A stretch of DNA of 64,000 bases from Micromonospora_G sp040676775 (GCF_040676775.1 NZ_JBFAPP010000008.1:1-64000), one strand, 5' to 3'. Shown: positions 25,368-34,536, numbered from the stretch's first letter. Notes: generated from the letters alone by a model not told the origin. Program-made: numbers and translations.

Positions 25368-25858
25368 CAGCTTGCCTCCACCAGCTCGGCACGTAGGGTG
25401 GCCAGGGCGCGGGAGATCGACGCCCGTACCGTCCCGACCGCACAGCCGAGTACCTCGGCGATTTCGGCGTCGGGGAGGTCCTCGTAGAAGCGCAGCACCA
25501 GGGCGGCCCGCTGCCGCCGGGGTAGTCGGCTCAACCAGCCCCAGATCTGGTCCCGGTCGGCGGCGTTCTGCGCGTGGTCGACCGTCGCGGCCACCACCGG
25601 CTCACCGGGGTCGGCGCGCAGCAGCACCCGTTTGAACCACGTGCCGCGCTGCCAGTCGAGGTACTGGTTGGTCAGCATGCGGCGTACGTAGCGGTCGGGC
25701 GAGTCGGCCCGGGCCACCCGGCGCCAGTTGAGCTGGACCCGCACCATCGTCTCCTGGACCAGGTCCTGGGCGAGGTGGGGGTCTCCGGTCAACAGCACCG
25801 CGTACCGCAGCAGCGCGGTGAGCCGGGTGTCGGCGAAGTCCGCGTATGTCACTGGCAC
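25367..25858 (-). CDS. SigE-family (ECF) RNA polymerase sigma factor
   Basis: The 163-residue protein has a region 2 (YAVLLTGDPHLAQDLVQETM near residue 19, then YVRRMLTNQYLDWQR) and a region 4 helix-turn-helix (LPRRQRAALVLRFYEDLPDA, then VGTVRASISRALATLR). These are typical of the actinobacterial SigE/SigM-like ECF group. It directs RNA polymerase to a small regulon, often for envelope stress. It is followed with one-base overlap by an LCP-like membrane protein and preceded by another LCP gene 68 bp away, so its targets may concern the cell wall. Confidence 0.88.
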   Translation of the reverse strand: MPVTYADFADTRLTALLRYAVLLTGDPHLAQDLVQETMVRVQLNWRRVARADSPDRYVRRMLTNQYLDWQRGTWFKRVLLRADPGEPVVAATVDHAQNAADRDQIWGWLSRLPRRQRAALVLRFYEDLPDAEIAEVLGCAVGTVRASISRALATLRAELVEAS

Positions 25859-25926
25859 CTCCGAAGGTCCTCGCCTCTAGAGACGGGTCGGACCCGCGGA
25901 ATGATTGCGGCGACGGTCCCGGGGGA

Positions 25927-27369
25927 TCAGCCGGTCTTCGGTGCGACCACGGCAGGATGGGTACGGACGAACTCGTCCAGGGTGCCGTCGCGCGCGGCGT
26001 GCAGCATCTCCATCGACTCGTCGGTGAGCCTCTGGTACGAGATGCCGTTGATTTTCACCTCGGCGAAGTTGCCCTGGTTCGTCTTCAGTACGGCCATGTC
26101 GTTCGCGGCGACGCCCTTGAGGGTGAACACGAAGTCCTCGATGGACACACCCTGGGTGTCGAGGATGAACGCCTTGCCGGCGGCGGTGATCACCCGACCG
26201 ATCTTCGCGGGGTTGGTGACCACACCCGCGCTGGTGGCCTTCTTGGCGATGGCCTTGATGAGCTGTTGCTGGTGGCGCTGCCGGTCGTAGTCGGTCTTCG
26301 GCAGGCCGTACCGGATCCGGGCGTAGTCGAGGGCGAGTTCCGCCGACATGGGTCGGCAGCCGACCTCGTGCACGACGACCTTGCCGCCCGGGGGCACGTC
26401 GAAGACCCGGTGGGTGGCCTCGTTGAACTTGATCGGTACGAGCTTGCCGTTGCGGTCGTAGGCCAGGTGGATCGAGGAGGCGCGCTGGTCGATGCACATG
26501 TCGACGCCGCCCAGTTCGCGGATGACCGACTGGAAGCCCTGGAAGTCGATCAGGGCGGCGCCGTTGAAGGTGATGCCGATCTGCTTGTTGAGAGTCCTGG
26601 CGAGCAGTTTGAAGCCTCGGGCCCGCTTCTGGAGTTCGGTACCCTCGCCCCGGTAGCCGAACTCGAACGCTGCGTTGATCTTGTCGGTCCCGCCGCGGTA
26701 GTTGGTCTCCGGGTTGGCCGGGATCGGCACCCGCCAGTCGCGCGGAATCGAGACCAGGTACGCCTGGTCGTGGCTGGCCGGGATGTGCACGATCATGATC
26801 GTGTCGGCCCGGGCACCGGCGTCCCAGCCGGGCCGGACGTCGATGCCGACCAGGAGCAGGTTGAGCGGACCGTCGATCTTCTTCCCGGCCGGACCGGGGG
26901 TCGCCGGCACCGCGACGGCCTCGCCGTCGAGCAGGGTGGCCTGGGTGATCTTCGAGGTCGCCTTGTCGATCGCGACCTGGGTCAGCGCGTACGCCCCACC
27001 ACTCATCACCACCAGTAGCGACCCCGTTGCCACCAACACCTTCGTCCAGATCGGAGCCCGTCGCCGGCCGGACCGGCGCTTGCTCTTGCCGGACCCCGAA
27101 CCGCTCTCTCCTTCGGCAGCGGCCAGCGAATCGGACTCGACCGACAACTCGGAAGCGGCCGACAACTCGCCATCAATTGCCGATCCGGAGTCGACAGTCG
27201 GATCGAAAGCGGAACCGGAATTGTCCGGATGCTCCGGCTGCGGTTCGCGCCCCTGTTGCTTCGACCGCCCCGAACGCTTCGATTGTCCCGGCCGCTTCGA
27301 CCGCTTCGGCTGCCGTTTGCCGGCCATGCCCGAGTCGCTGTCTTTGCCGCTGCGAGCCCGCATCGTCAC
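25927..27369 (-). CDS. LytR-CpsA-Psr (LCP) family protein
   Basis: The 480-residue protein has a basic then acidic disordered cytosolic part (about 1-110), one membrane helix (VLVATGSLLVVMSGGAYALT) and a full LCP domain. The domain shows NLLLVGIDVRPG, ADTIMIVHIP, YLVSIPRDWRVPIP near residue 225 and YARIRYGLPKTDYDRQRHQQ near 350, with the Arg and Asp residues that bind the polyprenyl phosphate. It likely attaches teichoic-acid-like or glycan polymers to peptidoglycan. GTG at 27369 has AGGGA nine bases upstream; an in-frame ATG two codons on is also possible. It is the first gene of a minus-strand set with the sigma factor. Confidence 0.88.
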   Translation of the reverse strand: MTMRARSGKDSDSGMAGKRQPKRSKRPGQSKRSGRSKQQGREPQPEHPDNSGSAFDPTVDSGSAIDGELSAASELSVESDSLAAAEGESGSGSGKSKRRSGRRRAPIWTKVLVATGSLLVVMSGGAYALTQVAIDKATSKITQATLLDGEAVAVPATPGPAGKKIDGPLNLLLVGIDVRPGWDAGARADTIMIVHIPASHDQAYLVSIPRDWRVPIPANPETNYRGGTDKINAAFEFGYRGEGTELQKRARGFKLLARTLNKQIGITFNGAALIDFQGFQSVIRELGGVDMCIDQRASSIHLAYDRNGKLVPIKFNEATHRVFDVPPGGKVVVHEVGCRPMSAELALDYARIRYGLPKTDYDRQRHQQQLIKAIAKKATSAGVVTNPAKIGRVITAAGKAFILDTQGVSIEDFVFTLKGVAANDMAVLKTNQGNFAEVKINGISYQRLTDESMEMLHAARDGTLDEFVRTHPAVVAPKTG

Positions 27370-27540
27370 CGTCCGGATTCCCTGTCGCGTCGCGCTGCCA
27401 TAACTATTGACGGGTCGAGACCCGGGAAAGGCTGCAATTTCCCGGTGACGGTTTCATCAACTCTGCCGGCCGACCATCGGGAGGCCGACCGTACCCGTCG
27501 CAGGGGCCCGGTTGCCGACAAATTTGGGCGACGCGGGTCG
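27370..27540. promoter_or_regulatory. Divergent region between LCP gene and hen1
   Basis: The 171 bp between head-to-head genes must hold both promoters. A TTGACGG at about 27408 resembles a -35 element, but no convincing -10 follows at the right spacing. Confidence 0.35.
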
Positions 27541-29082
27541 ATGCTGGCTGAGATCATTCCGGATGTGCTACTTACCGTCTCCACCACCCACCGGCCCGCC
27601 ACCGACCTCGGTTACCTACTGGTCAAACACCCGGACCGGCAGCATTCGTTCGACGTACCGACGGGGACGGCGCACGTGTTCTATCCACAGGCGGACGAGG
27701 ACCGGTGCACCGCCGCGTTGCTGCTCGACGTCGACCCGCTGCGGCTGACCAATGCGCGCGGCAAGGGCCGCGGCCGGGGTGCCGGCAGCACCCCCGAGGG
27801 CTTCACCCTCGGCCAGTACGTCAACGACCGGCCGTACGCGGCGTCGAGCCTGCTCTCCTCGGCCCTGGCCAAGGTGTTCCGCTCGGCCCTGCACGGCGCC
27901 TCCAAGGACCGGCCGGAGTTGGCCGCGACCCCGATCCCGCTGGAGATCGGCGTGCCGGTGCTGCGCTGCCGCGGCGGTGCCGAATTGGCGAACCTGCTCT
28001 TCGCCCCGCTCGGCTGGACGGTCACGGCCGATTCGATCCCGCTCGACGCGACCCGTCCGGACTGGGGCGACAGCCGGTACGTCGCGCTCACCCTGCGCGG
28101 CACGCTGCGGGTGGCCGACGCGCTGAACCAGCTCTACGTGCTGCTGCCGGTGCTGGACGACGCCAAGCACTACTGGGTGGCGCCGGACGAGATCGACAAG
28201 CTGCTCCGGGCCGGTGAGGGCTGGCTCGCCCGGCACCCCGAACGGGGGCTCATCACCCGGCGGTACCTGGCCCACCGCCGGGCACTGGCCGGGGCGGCCC
28301 TGGCCCGACTGGCCGAACTGCGCCTGATCGACGACAACGGCGAACCGGACACTGTGGACGTTCCGGACGATGCCGGCTCCGACGAAGACGCCAACCTGCC
28401 GGCCGAGGCCCGACGCCAGCCCCTGGCCGTACGCCGCCGGGCGGCCGTACTGGCGGCGCTGGCCCAGGTCGGCGCTGCTCGCGTACTCGACCTGGGTTGT
28501 GGTGGTGGGGCACTGTTGGCGGACCTGATCCGGGACCGGCGCTACACCGAGATCGTGGGTACCGACGTGTCGCACCGGGCGTTGGCGATGGCGCAGCGGC
28601 GGCTCCGGCTGGAGCGGTTGCCGCAGCGTCAGCAGGACCGGATCAAGCTGTGGCAGTCCGCCCTCACCTACCGCGACGACCGGCTGCGCGGGTACGACGC
28701 CGCGGTGCTGATGGAGGTCGTCGAGCACCTGGACCCACCCCGCCTGCCGGCGCTGGAGGGGGCGGTCTTCGGTCACGCCCAGCCGGCCACGGTGGTGGTC
28801 ACCACCCCGAACTCCGAGTACAACGTCCGGTACGAGGGCCTGGCAGCCGGTTCGATGCGGCACCACGACCACCGGTTCGAGTGGAACCGGGCCGAGTTCG
28901 CCGACTGGGTGAACCGGGTCGCGGCCGCCCACGGCTACACCGCGACGATCACCGGGGTCGGTGACGACGACCCGATCGTCGGCGCACCCACCCAGCTCGC
29001 CATCTTCACCCGCGCCGCACAGACCGCCGACTCGGCACGAACCGCACGGACCGCCGACACCTCGAAGGAGGGGACCGCATGA
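27541..29082 (+). CDS. hen1: 3'-terminal RNA ribose 2'-O-methyltransferase Hen1
   Basis: Bacterial Hen1 methylates the 2'-OH at the 3' end of cleaved RNA before ligation, protecting the repaired site from a second cut. The 513-residue protein has the bacterial N-terminal domain (LLTVSTTHRPATDLGYLLVK) and a SAM-dependent C-terminal domain. SAM-binding VLDLGCGGG lies near residue 315, and metal-binding EVVEHLDPPR near 392 is followed by HHDH near 440, the E-x-x-E-H...H site. It overlaps pnkp by ATGA, as in known Pnkp/Hen1 RNA-repair operons. ATG 27541 is used; GTG 27565 would begin right at the conserved LLTVSTTHRP and is a fair alternative. Confidence 0.93.
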   Translation: MLAEIIPDVLLTVSTTHRPATDLGYLLVKHPDRQHSFDVPTGTAHVFYPQADEDRCTAALLLDVDPLRLTNARGKGRGRGAGSTPEGFTLGQYVNDRPYAASSLLSSALAKVFRSALHGASKDRPELAATPIPLEIGVPVLRCRGGAELANLLFAPLGWTVTADSIPLDATRPDWGDSRYVALTLRGTLRVADALNQLYVLLPVLDDAKHYWVAPDEIDKLLRAGEGWLARHPERGLITRRYLAHRRALAGAALARLAELRLIDDNGEPDTVDVPDDAGSDEDANLPAEARRQPLAVRRRAAVLAALAQVGAARVLDLGCGGGALLADLIRDRRYTEIVGTDVSHRALAMAQRRLRLERLPQRQQDRIKLWQSALTYRDDRLRGYDAAVLMEVVEHLDPPRLPALEGAVFGHAQPATVVVTTPNSEYNVRYEGLAAGSMRHHDHRFEWNRAEFADWVNRVAAAHGYTATITGVGDDDPIVGAPTQLAIFTRAAQTADSARTARTADTSKEGTA

Positions 29083-31616
29083 CCGCCCTCGACATTCCGG
29101 AGCTGGCCCTGGTCGCCCTGGTCGGCATCTCCGGTTCGGGCAAGTCGACCTTCGCCCGCCGGCACTTCGCACCCACCCAGGTGCTCTCCTCGGACGCGTT
29201 CCGGGCGATGGTGGCCGACGACGAGAACGACCAGTCCGCCTCCGCCGAGGCGTTCGACGTGCTGCACTACGTGGCTGGCAAGCGGCTGCGCGCCGGTCGG
29301 CTGACCGTGGTCGACGCGACCAACCTCCAGTCGCACGCCCGCGCCGGCCTGGTACGGGTGGCCCGCGAGCACGATGTACTGCCGGTGGCGGTGGTGCTCG
29401 ACGCGCCGGAACCGCTGTGCTGGGAACGGACCCAGGCGCGGACCGACCGGACCTTCGGCCGCCAGGTGCTCGGCCGGATGCAGCGCGACCTGCGCCGCTC
29501 GATCGGGCAGTTGGCCCGGGAGGGCTTCCGCAAGGTGCACGTGTTGCGCGGAGTGGAGGAGATCGACGCCGCCACCATCCGGTACGAGCGGATGTTCAAC
29601 GACCGTAAGGAGCTGACCGGTCCGTTCGACATCGTCGGCGACGTACACGGATGCCGGGCCGAGCTGGAGACGCTGCTGACCCGGCTCGGTTGGACGCTGC
29701 ACCGGGACCCGCAGGGGCGACCGGTCGACGCCACGCACCCGGACGGGCGTACCGCGGTGTTCGTCGGTGACCTGGTCGACCGCGGCCCGGACTCGCCCGG
29801 CGTGCTCCGCCTGGTGATGGGCATGGTCGCCGCCGGGCACGCGATCTGCGTGCCCGGCAACCACGAACAGAAGCTGCTGCGCAAGCTGCGCGGACGCAAC
29901 GTGCAGGTCAGCCACGGCCTCGCCGAGACGCTGGAGCAGCTCGAACAGGAGGAGTCCGCGTTCGTCGCCGAGGCGTCCACGTTCATCGACGGCCTGGTGA
30001 GCCACTACCTGCTCGACGGCGGCCGGCTGGTAGTCGCACACGCCGGTCTCAAGGAGGAATACCAGGGACGGGCATCGGGACGGGTACGGGCGTTCGCGCT
30101 CTTCGGCGAGACCACCGGCGAAACCGACGAGTACGGCCTGCCGGTGCGCTACCCGTGGGCCCGCGACTACCGGGGTTCCGCCATGGTCGTCTACGGCCAC
30201 ACCCCGACGCCGACCCCGGAATGGGTCAACAACACCATCTGCATCGACACCGGCTGCGTCTTCGGCGGCACGCTGACCGCACTGCGCTACCCGGAGCGGG
30301 ACCTGGTCTCGGTGCCGGCCGCGAAGGAGTACTACGCCCCGGCGCGACCCCTGGTCAGCGTGCCGGCCGCCGAGCCCGACCGGGCCGAGGGCACGCTCGA
30401 CCTGGGTGACGTGACCGGACGCCGGCACCTCGACTACGGGTACGGCACGCTCACCGTGGACGCCGAACAGGCCGCCGCCGCACTGGAGGTGATGAGCCGG
30501 TTCGCGGTCGATCCGCGCGCCCTGCCGTGGCTGCCGCCGACGATGGCACCCTGCTCGACCGCCGAACTGGACGGCTTCCTGGAGCACCCGGCCCAGGCGT
30601 TCGCCGACTACCGGGCGGCCGGCGTCGACCGGGTGGTCTGCGAGGAGAAGCACATGGGCTCCCGCGCGGTGGTGCTGGTCTGCCGGCAGGCCGACGACAA
30701 CCGGTTCGGTCCGGCCGGCGGGGCGGTCTACACCCGTACCGGGCGCCCGTTCTTCGGCGAACCGCTGGACGCGGGCCTGCTGGCAAAGGTACGGGCGGCG
30801 GCGACCGGTGCCGGGCTGTGGGCCGAACTCGACACCGACTGGTTGCTGCTCGACACCGAACTGCTGCCCTGGTCGGCGAAGGCGACCGGCCTGATCCGGG
30901 AGCAGTACGCCAGCGTCGGCGCGGCCGGCGGGGCGGTGCTGCCGGCGGTGCTCGACGCGCTGGACGCCGCGACCGGGCGTGGCCTGCCCGTCGGCGAACT
31001 GCGGGACCGGATGGCCCGCCGGGCAACCGACCTGGCCCGCTACACCGAGGCCTACCGGGCGTACGTGCACCCTTCCGACGGGCTGGACGGGGTGACGCTC
31101 GCCCCGTTCGCGCTGCTCGCGAGCGCCGGGGCGACGCACACCGGCCGGGACCACGGCTGGCACCTGGCGGTGGCCGATCGGCTGCACGAGGCCGATCCGG
31201 TGTTCTTCACCCCCACCCGGCGCCGGGTGGTCGACCTCGCCGACGAGGCCGCGGTACGCGAGGCCACCGAGTGGTGGCTGGAGCTGACCGCTGCCGGCGG
31301 CGAGGGCATGGTGGTCAAGCCGTACGCCGGGTTGGCTGCGGTCGACGGGCGCGGCCGGCTGCTGCAGCCGGGGGTGAAGTGCCGGGGCCGGGAGTACCTG
31401 CGGATCATCTACGGGCCGGAGTACACCGAGCCGGAGCAATTGGCGGTGCTCCGCAAGCGGTCGCTGGGGCGCAAGCGCGGCTTGGCGCTGCGCGAGCACG
31501 GCCTCGGCCTGGCCGCGCTCGACCGGCTGGCCGACGGTGCCCCGCTGTGGCGGCGACACGAGTTGGTCTTCGCCATCCTGGCCTGCGAGTCAGAGCCGGT
31601 GGACCCCCGGCTGTAA
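29079..31616 (+). CDS. pnkp: Polynucleotide kinase-phosphatase-ligase (RNA repair)
   Basis: Bacterial Pnkp heals and seals broken RNA with Hen1. The 845-residue protein holds three modules. The 5' kinase has P-loop GISGSGKST at residues 16-24. The metallophosphatase has DIVGDVHGC near 187, FVGDLVDRGPDSPG near 227 and CVPGNHEQK near 263. The C-terminal adenylyltransferase has nucleophile Lys in EEKHMGSRA near residue 524, and GEGMVVKPY and QPGVKCRGREYLRI further on. Length and motifs match the family. It is translationally coupled to hen1. Typical substrates are tRNAs cut in the anticodon loop by ribotoxins. Confidence 0.95.
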   Translation: MTALDIPELALVALVGISGSGKSTFARRHFAPTQVLSSDAFRAMVADDENDQSASAEAFDVLHYVAGKRLRAGRLTVVDATNLQSHARAGLVRVAREHDVLPVAVVLDAPEPLCWERTQARTDRTFGRQVLGRMQRDLRRSIGQLAREGFRKVHVLRGVEEIDAATIRYERMFNDRKELTGPFDIVGDVHGCRAELETLLTRLGWTLHRDPQGRPVDATHPDGRTAVFVGDLVDRGPDSPGVLRLVMGMVAAGHAICVPGNHEQKLLRKLRGRNVQVSHGLAETLEQLEQEESAFVAEASTFIDGLVSHYLLDGGRLVVAHAGLKEEYQGRASGRVRAFALFGETTGETDEYGLPVRYPWARDYRGSAMVVYGHTPTPTPEWVNNTICIDTGCVFGGTLTALRYPERDLVSVPAAKEYYAPARPLVSVPAAEPDRAEGTLDLGDVTGRRHLDYGYGTLTVDAEQAAAALEVMSRFAVDPRALPWLPPTMAPCSTAELDGFLEHPAQAFADYRAAGVDRVVCEEKHMGSRAVVLVCRQADDNRFGPAGGAVYTRTGRPFFGEPLDAGLLAKVRAAATGAGLWAELDTDWLLLDTELLPWSAKATGLIREQYASVGAAGGAVLPAVLDALDAATGRGLPVGELRDRMARRATDLARYTEAYRAYVHPSDGLDGVTLAPFALLASAGATHTGRDHGWHLAVADRLHEADPVFFTPTRRRVVDLADEAAVREATEWWLELTAAGGEGMVVKPYAGLAAVDGRGRLLQPGVKCRGREYLRIIYGPEYTEPEQLAVLRKRSLGRKRGLALREHGLGLAALDRLADGAPLWRRHELVFAILACESEPVDPRL

Positions 31617-31834
31617 CCGAAGTCACCCCGCTCGGGTGGGGTGTCCGTCGGCTGGGGGGCCCGGCGGCGGTGGGCGTTCGTCGGCCGGGGAGAGACGTCG
31701 GCGGGCGGGCGCCCATCGCCGCCACCTAGACTGCGGGGGTACCCGTCGCCGCGGCGGAGGGTCGTACCCTGCTCGGAATGTCCGCCAGTGCGCGGAAAGT
31801 CGCTGCCCGACCGGGAAACTTCGGAGGTCACCCC
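31617..31834. other. Intergenic region before DedA gene
   Basis: The 218 bp between pnkp and the DedA-family gene is G/C-rich and shows no convincing gene. It probably holds the DedA promoter. GGAGG at 31823-31827 is the DedA ribosome-binding site. Confidence 0.4.
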
Positions 31835-32542
31835 GTGCCGACGCCCACCACCACGCTGGCCATGGGCCCTGAGTTCCTGGACCCGGAGTGGCTGATCTCG
31901 ACCTTCGGGCTGCTCGGCATCCTGGCCATCGTCTTCGCCGAGTCGGGGCTGCTGATCGGGTTCTTCCTGCCCGGCGACTCGCTGCTGTTCACCACCGGCC
32001 TGCTGACTTCCGACGGGCAGTACATCACGTACCCGATCTGGCTGGTCTGCCTGCTGATCACGATCGCGGCGATCGCGGGTGACCAGGTGGGCTACCTGTT
32101 CGGCCGACGGGTGGGGCCGGCGCTGTTCCGCCGCCCGAACTCGCGGCTGTTCAAGCAGGAGAACCTGCTCAAGGCGCACGAGTTCTTCGACAAGTACGGC
32201 GCCCGGTCGATCGTGCTGGCCCGGTTCGTGCCGATCGTACGGACCTTCACCCCGATCGTGGCCGGCGTCAGCAAGATGAACTACCGCACGTTCGTGATCT
32301 ACAACGTGATCGGTGGGGCCCTCTGGGGCACCGGGGTCACGCTGCTCGGTTACTTCCTCGGCCAGATCGACTTCGTCAAGGCGAACATCGAGATCATCCT
32401 GATCCTGATCGTGGTGATCTCGGTGGTGCCGATCGCGATCGAGCTGCTCCGAGCCCGGATGGCTGCCCGTCGCGGCACCACCCCGGCCGAGCAGGCCGCA
32501 CTGGACGAGGCCGCGCGCGAAAGCCAGCAGCACCGCCCCTGA
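31835..32542 (+). CDS. DedA family membrane protein
   Basis: The 235-residue polytopic protein belongs to the DedA/SNARE-associated family, whose members act in membrane phospholipid or undecaprenyl-phosphate translocation. Visible motifs are FAESGLLIGFFLPGDSLLF near residue 33, GDQVGYLFGRRVGP, and FDKYGARSIVLARFVPIVRT near 115 with FTPIVAGVSKM. These include the conserved acid, the FLPGD turn and the basic R-F-x-P-x-x-R signature. GTG at 31835 is chosen because GGAGG lies seven bases upstream; the open frame continues to 31778. Confidence 0.92.
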   Translation: MPTPTTTLAMGPEFLDPEWLISTFGLLGILAIVFAESGLLIGFFLPGDSLLFTTGLLTSDGQYITYPIWLVCLLITIAAIAGDQVGYLFGRRVGPALFRRPNSRLFKQENLLKAHEFFDKYGARSIVLARFVPIVRTFTPIVAGVSKMNYRTFVIYNVIGGALWGTGVTLLGYFLGQIDFVKANIEIILILIVVISVVPIAIELLRARMAARRGTTPAEQAALDEAARESQQHRP

Positions 32543-32622
32543 GCGGGGACTGGGGTTGAGCGCTCAGGCTCGGTCGCCGAGCGCTCGGCCACGACCCGGT
32601 CGAGAACCGGGGCGCTGCGTGC

Positions 32623-33276
32623 TCAGATCCGGTCGAGGAGGTCGGGCGGAAGCTCGGTCAGATCGTCGAGCCGGCCGGCGACCAGGGCGTGGTAGGTCAG
32701 CCGGGCGGCCTCTTCGAGGTTGACGGCCCGTTTGTGGGCCAGTTCCACGCTCTCGGCCAGCACCGAGCAGCCGTGTCGGCTCAACACCAGACAGTTCGTG
32801 CCGTCGGCGGCCGCCGCGGCGGCGAGTTCGGCCAACTCCGCCGAACCCGGTGGCCGGAATGGCACCCGGCCCACCCGACGCAGGTAGAAGGCATGATCGG
32901 TGGTGACCAACCGGATGTGTTCGCCCAGGGCGTCGAGCAGCAGCGCATGCTGCGGGTGCAGGTGCACGATCGCCCGTACGTCGGGACGAGCCCGGTAGGT
33001 GGCGAGGTGCAGCGCCAACTCACTCGTCGGTACGCCCACAGGCATGCCGGAGCCGCCCTCGTCGCGTACCGCGCCGTCGGTGATGCCGACCTGGACGAAG
33101 TCGGACCGGTCGAGCCGGTCCAGCCAGGTGCCGGCCGCGGTGACCCAGCACGAGTCGGTGCCGGGCAGCCGGACGGACAGGTTTCCGCCCGAGCCCACCA
33201 CGAGACCGGGTCGCACCACGTCCCGGCCGACCCGGGCGAGTTGCGTGCGCAGGTCACCGGTGAGGTCGTCGTTCAC
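32623..33276 (-). CDS. Class II aldolase/adducin family protein
   Basis: The 217-residue protein resembles L-fuculose-/ribulose-phosphate aldolases and epimerases. It has VVGSGGNLSVRLPG near residue 26, PTSELALHLATY, the zinc pair in AIVHLHPQH near 103, and LSRHGCSVLAESV near 165 supplying a third His. The expected zinc ligands are present. Substrate is unknown, as no sugar-utilisation genes are adjacent. GTG start at 33276 has only a weak G-rich ribosome-binding site. Confidence 0.85.
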   Translation of the reverse strand: MNDDLTGDLRTQLARVGRDVVRPGLVVGSGGNLSVRLPGTDSCWVTAAGTWLDRLDRSDFVQVGITDGAVRDEGGSGMPVGVPTSELALHLATYRARPDVRAIVHLHPQHALLLDALGEHIRLVTTDHAFYLRRVGRVPFRPPGSAELAELAAAAAADGTNCLVLSRHGCSVLAESVELAHKRAVNLEEAARLTYHALVAGRLDDLTELPPDLLDRI

Positions 33277-33321
33277 CCCAGCGGACCCCGCACCCTCAAC
33301 TCCACCCGGACAGCCGTCGGT

Positions 33322-33360
33322 CCGTCTGGTGCCACCCGGACAGGGGCAGGCACCAGACGG
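33322..33360. terminator. 12-bp hairpin downstream of the ArsR gene
   Basis: CCGTCTGGTGCC at 33322-33333 pairs perfectly with 33349-33360 around a 15-base loop. It lies 14 bp beyond the ArsR stop on the minus strand and likely separates that transcript from the aldolase gene. Confidence 0.7.
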
Positions 33361-33373
33361 GCCAGTCGCTGAT

Positions 33374-33751
33374 TCAGCGAGCCTTCTTGGTGGCTCGCTT
33401 ACGGGGCGGAGTCAACAGGTCGGCGATCGTTGCGATCGCCGTCGGCACCAGCCGGTAGTACGCCCACACGCCGCGCTTCTCCCGCTCCAGCAAGCCGGCC
33501 TCGGTGAGGATACGCAGGTGGTGACTGACCGTCGGCTGCGAGAGGCCGAGAGGTGCGGTGAGGTCACACACGCACGCCTCGCCCTCGGGCGCCGACTGGA
33601 TCAGGCTGAGCAGCCGCAGCCGGGCGGGGTCGGCGAGGGCCTTGAGGACCCCCGCAAGTCGCTCGGCGTCGGCACGTTCGATCGGCTCGCCGGCAAGCGG
33701 CGAGATCTGAGGCATAGTCATTTCAGCCAACGCAGTTCCCACGTTTTCCAT
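33374..33751 (-). CDS. ArsR/SmtB-family transcriptional regulator
   Basis: The 125-residue winged-helix repressor shows LKALADPARLRLLSLIQSAP, the metal-site-like ACVCDLTAPLG, and recognition helix LSQPTVSHHLRILTEAGLLE. The Cys-Val-Cys pair in the third helix is the arsenite/antimonite-sensing type of site. A third Cys is not evident, and no ars efflux or reductase genes adjoin. The C-terminal tail is basic (RKRATKKAR). ATG 33751 is preceded by GGTGGAAGG; an internal Met at residue 11 could also start it. Own operator not identified with confidence. Confidence 0.88.
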   Translation of the reverse strand: MENVGTALAEMTMPQISPLAGEPIERADAERLAGVLKALADPARLRLLSLIQSAPEGEACVCDLTAPLGLSQPTVSHHLRILTEAGLLEREKRGVWAYYRLVPTAIATIADLLTPPRKRATKKAR

Positions 33752-33808
33752 CCTTCCACCAGCAGCATCGACCCGCCTGCATATCAGCAGATCCGAATCG
33801 TCAAACTT

Positions 33809-34348
33809 TTAGGCCACTAGGCCGAGGTCAGGCAACGTATAGGCCGCTCGGTATGGCAGTCCGGCCGCTCGAACGGCGTCGCCCGCGCCTCGATCAACAA
33901 TAACCGCAACGCCCACAACCTCGGCCCCAGCCTCTTGCAACGCCTCGACCGCGGTCAGCACACTGCCACCCGTCGTCGAAGTATCCTCCACCGCCAGCAC
34001 CCGGCGACCGGCCACCTCCGGCCCCTCGATCCGCCGCTGCAGGCCGTGCGTCTTCTCGGCCTTACGCACCACGAAGGCATCCAGCCCGCGCCCCGTCGCC
34101 GAGGCGGCGTGCAGCATGGACGCGGCAACCGGATCGGCGCCCAGGGTCAGGCCACCGACCGCTTCGAAATCCCAGTCCGCGGTCAGGTCGAGCAACACTC
34201 GGCCCACCAATGGTGCCGCCGCGTGATGGAGAGTCACCCGGCGCAGATCCACGTACCAGTCCGCCTCACGACCGGAGGACAGCACGACCCGGCCGTGTAC
34301 TACGGCCAGGTCGGAAATGAATTTACGCAGGTCGTCGTGGTCCCCCAT
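33809..34348 (-). CDS. pyrE: Orotate phosphoribosyltransferase
   Basis: PyrE forms OMP from orotate and PRPP in pyrimidine synthesis. The 179-residue protein has SSGREADWYVDLRR near residue 25, FVVRKAEKTHGLQRRIEG near 93 (catalytic Lys loop) and the PRPP motif VLAVEDTSTTGGSVLTAVEA near 117. ATG 34348 is the likely start, with no good ribosome-binding site, so the mRNA may be leaderless. A TTG three codons earlier is the other option. It is a single gene here, apart from other pyr genes. Confidence 0.93.
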   Translation of the reverse strand: MGDHDDLRKFISDLAVVHGRVVLSSGREADWYVDLRRVTLHHAAAPLVGRVLLDLTADWDFEAVGGLTLGADPVAASMLHAASATGRGLDAFVVRKAEKTHGLQRRIEGPEVAGRRVLAVEDTSTTGGSVLTAVEALQEAGAEVVGVAVIVDRGAGDAVRAAGLPYRAAYTLPDLGLVA

Positions 34349-34536
34349 GGCGCCCAAGGGTACTGCTCGAGTCTGGGTGCCGTCGGGTGGACCCGACCGG
34401 CCGGCGATCCGCCATCGGCGATGATGCTCAGGATTGACGGTGCGCGACTACTCTGCGTACTCGGAATCCGGTGTGGGTAACCAGATTGCGGGATCCCCGA
34501 CCGCCTCGTCCGCGGGCCGTCGCCGGGACAACAAGA
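34349..34536. promoter_or_regulatory. pyrE upstream region
   Basis: 188 bp between the SDR stop and pyrE, presumed to hold the pyrE promoter. No tRNA, attenuator or PyrR-type leader is recognised. Confidence 0.35.

Noticed and set aside
28935..31559. 874-residue minus-strand frame opposite pnkp
   Set aside because: Pnkp carries all catalytic motifs on the other strand; this frame is compositional shadow.
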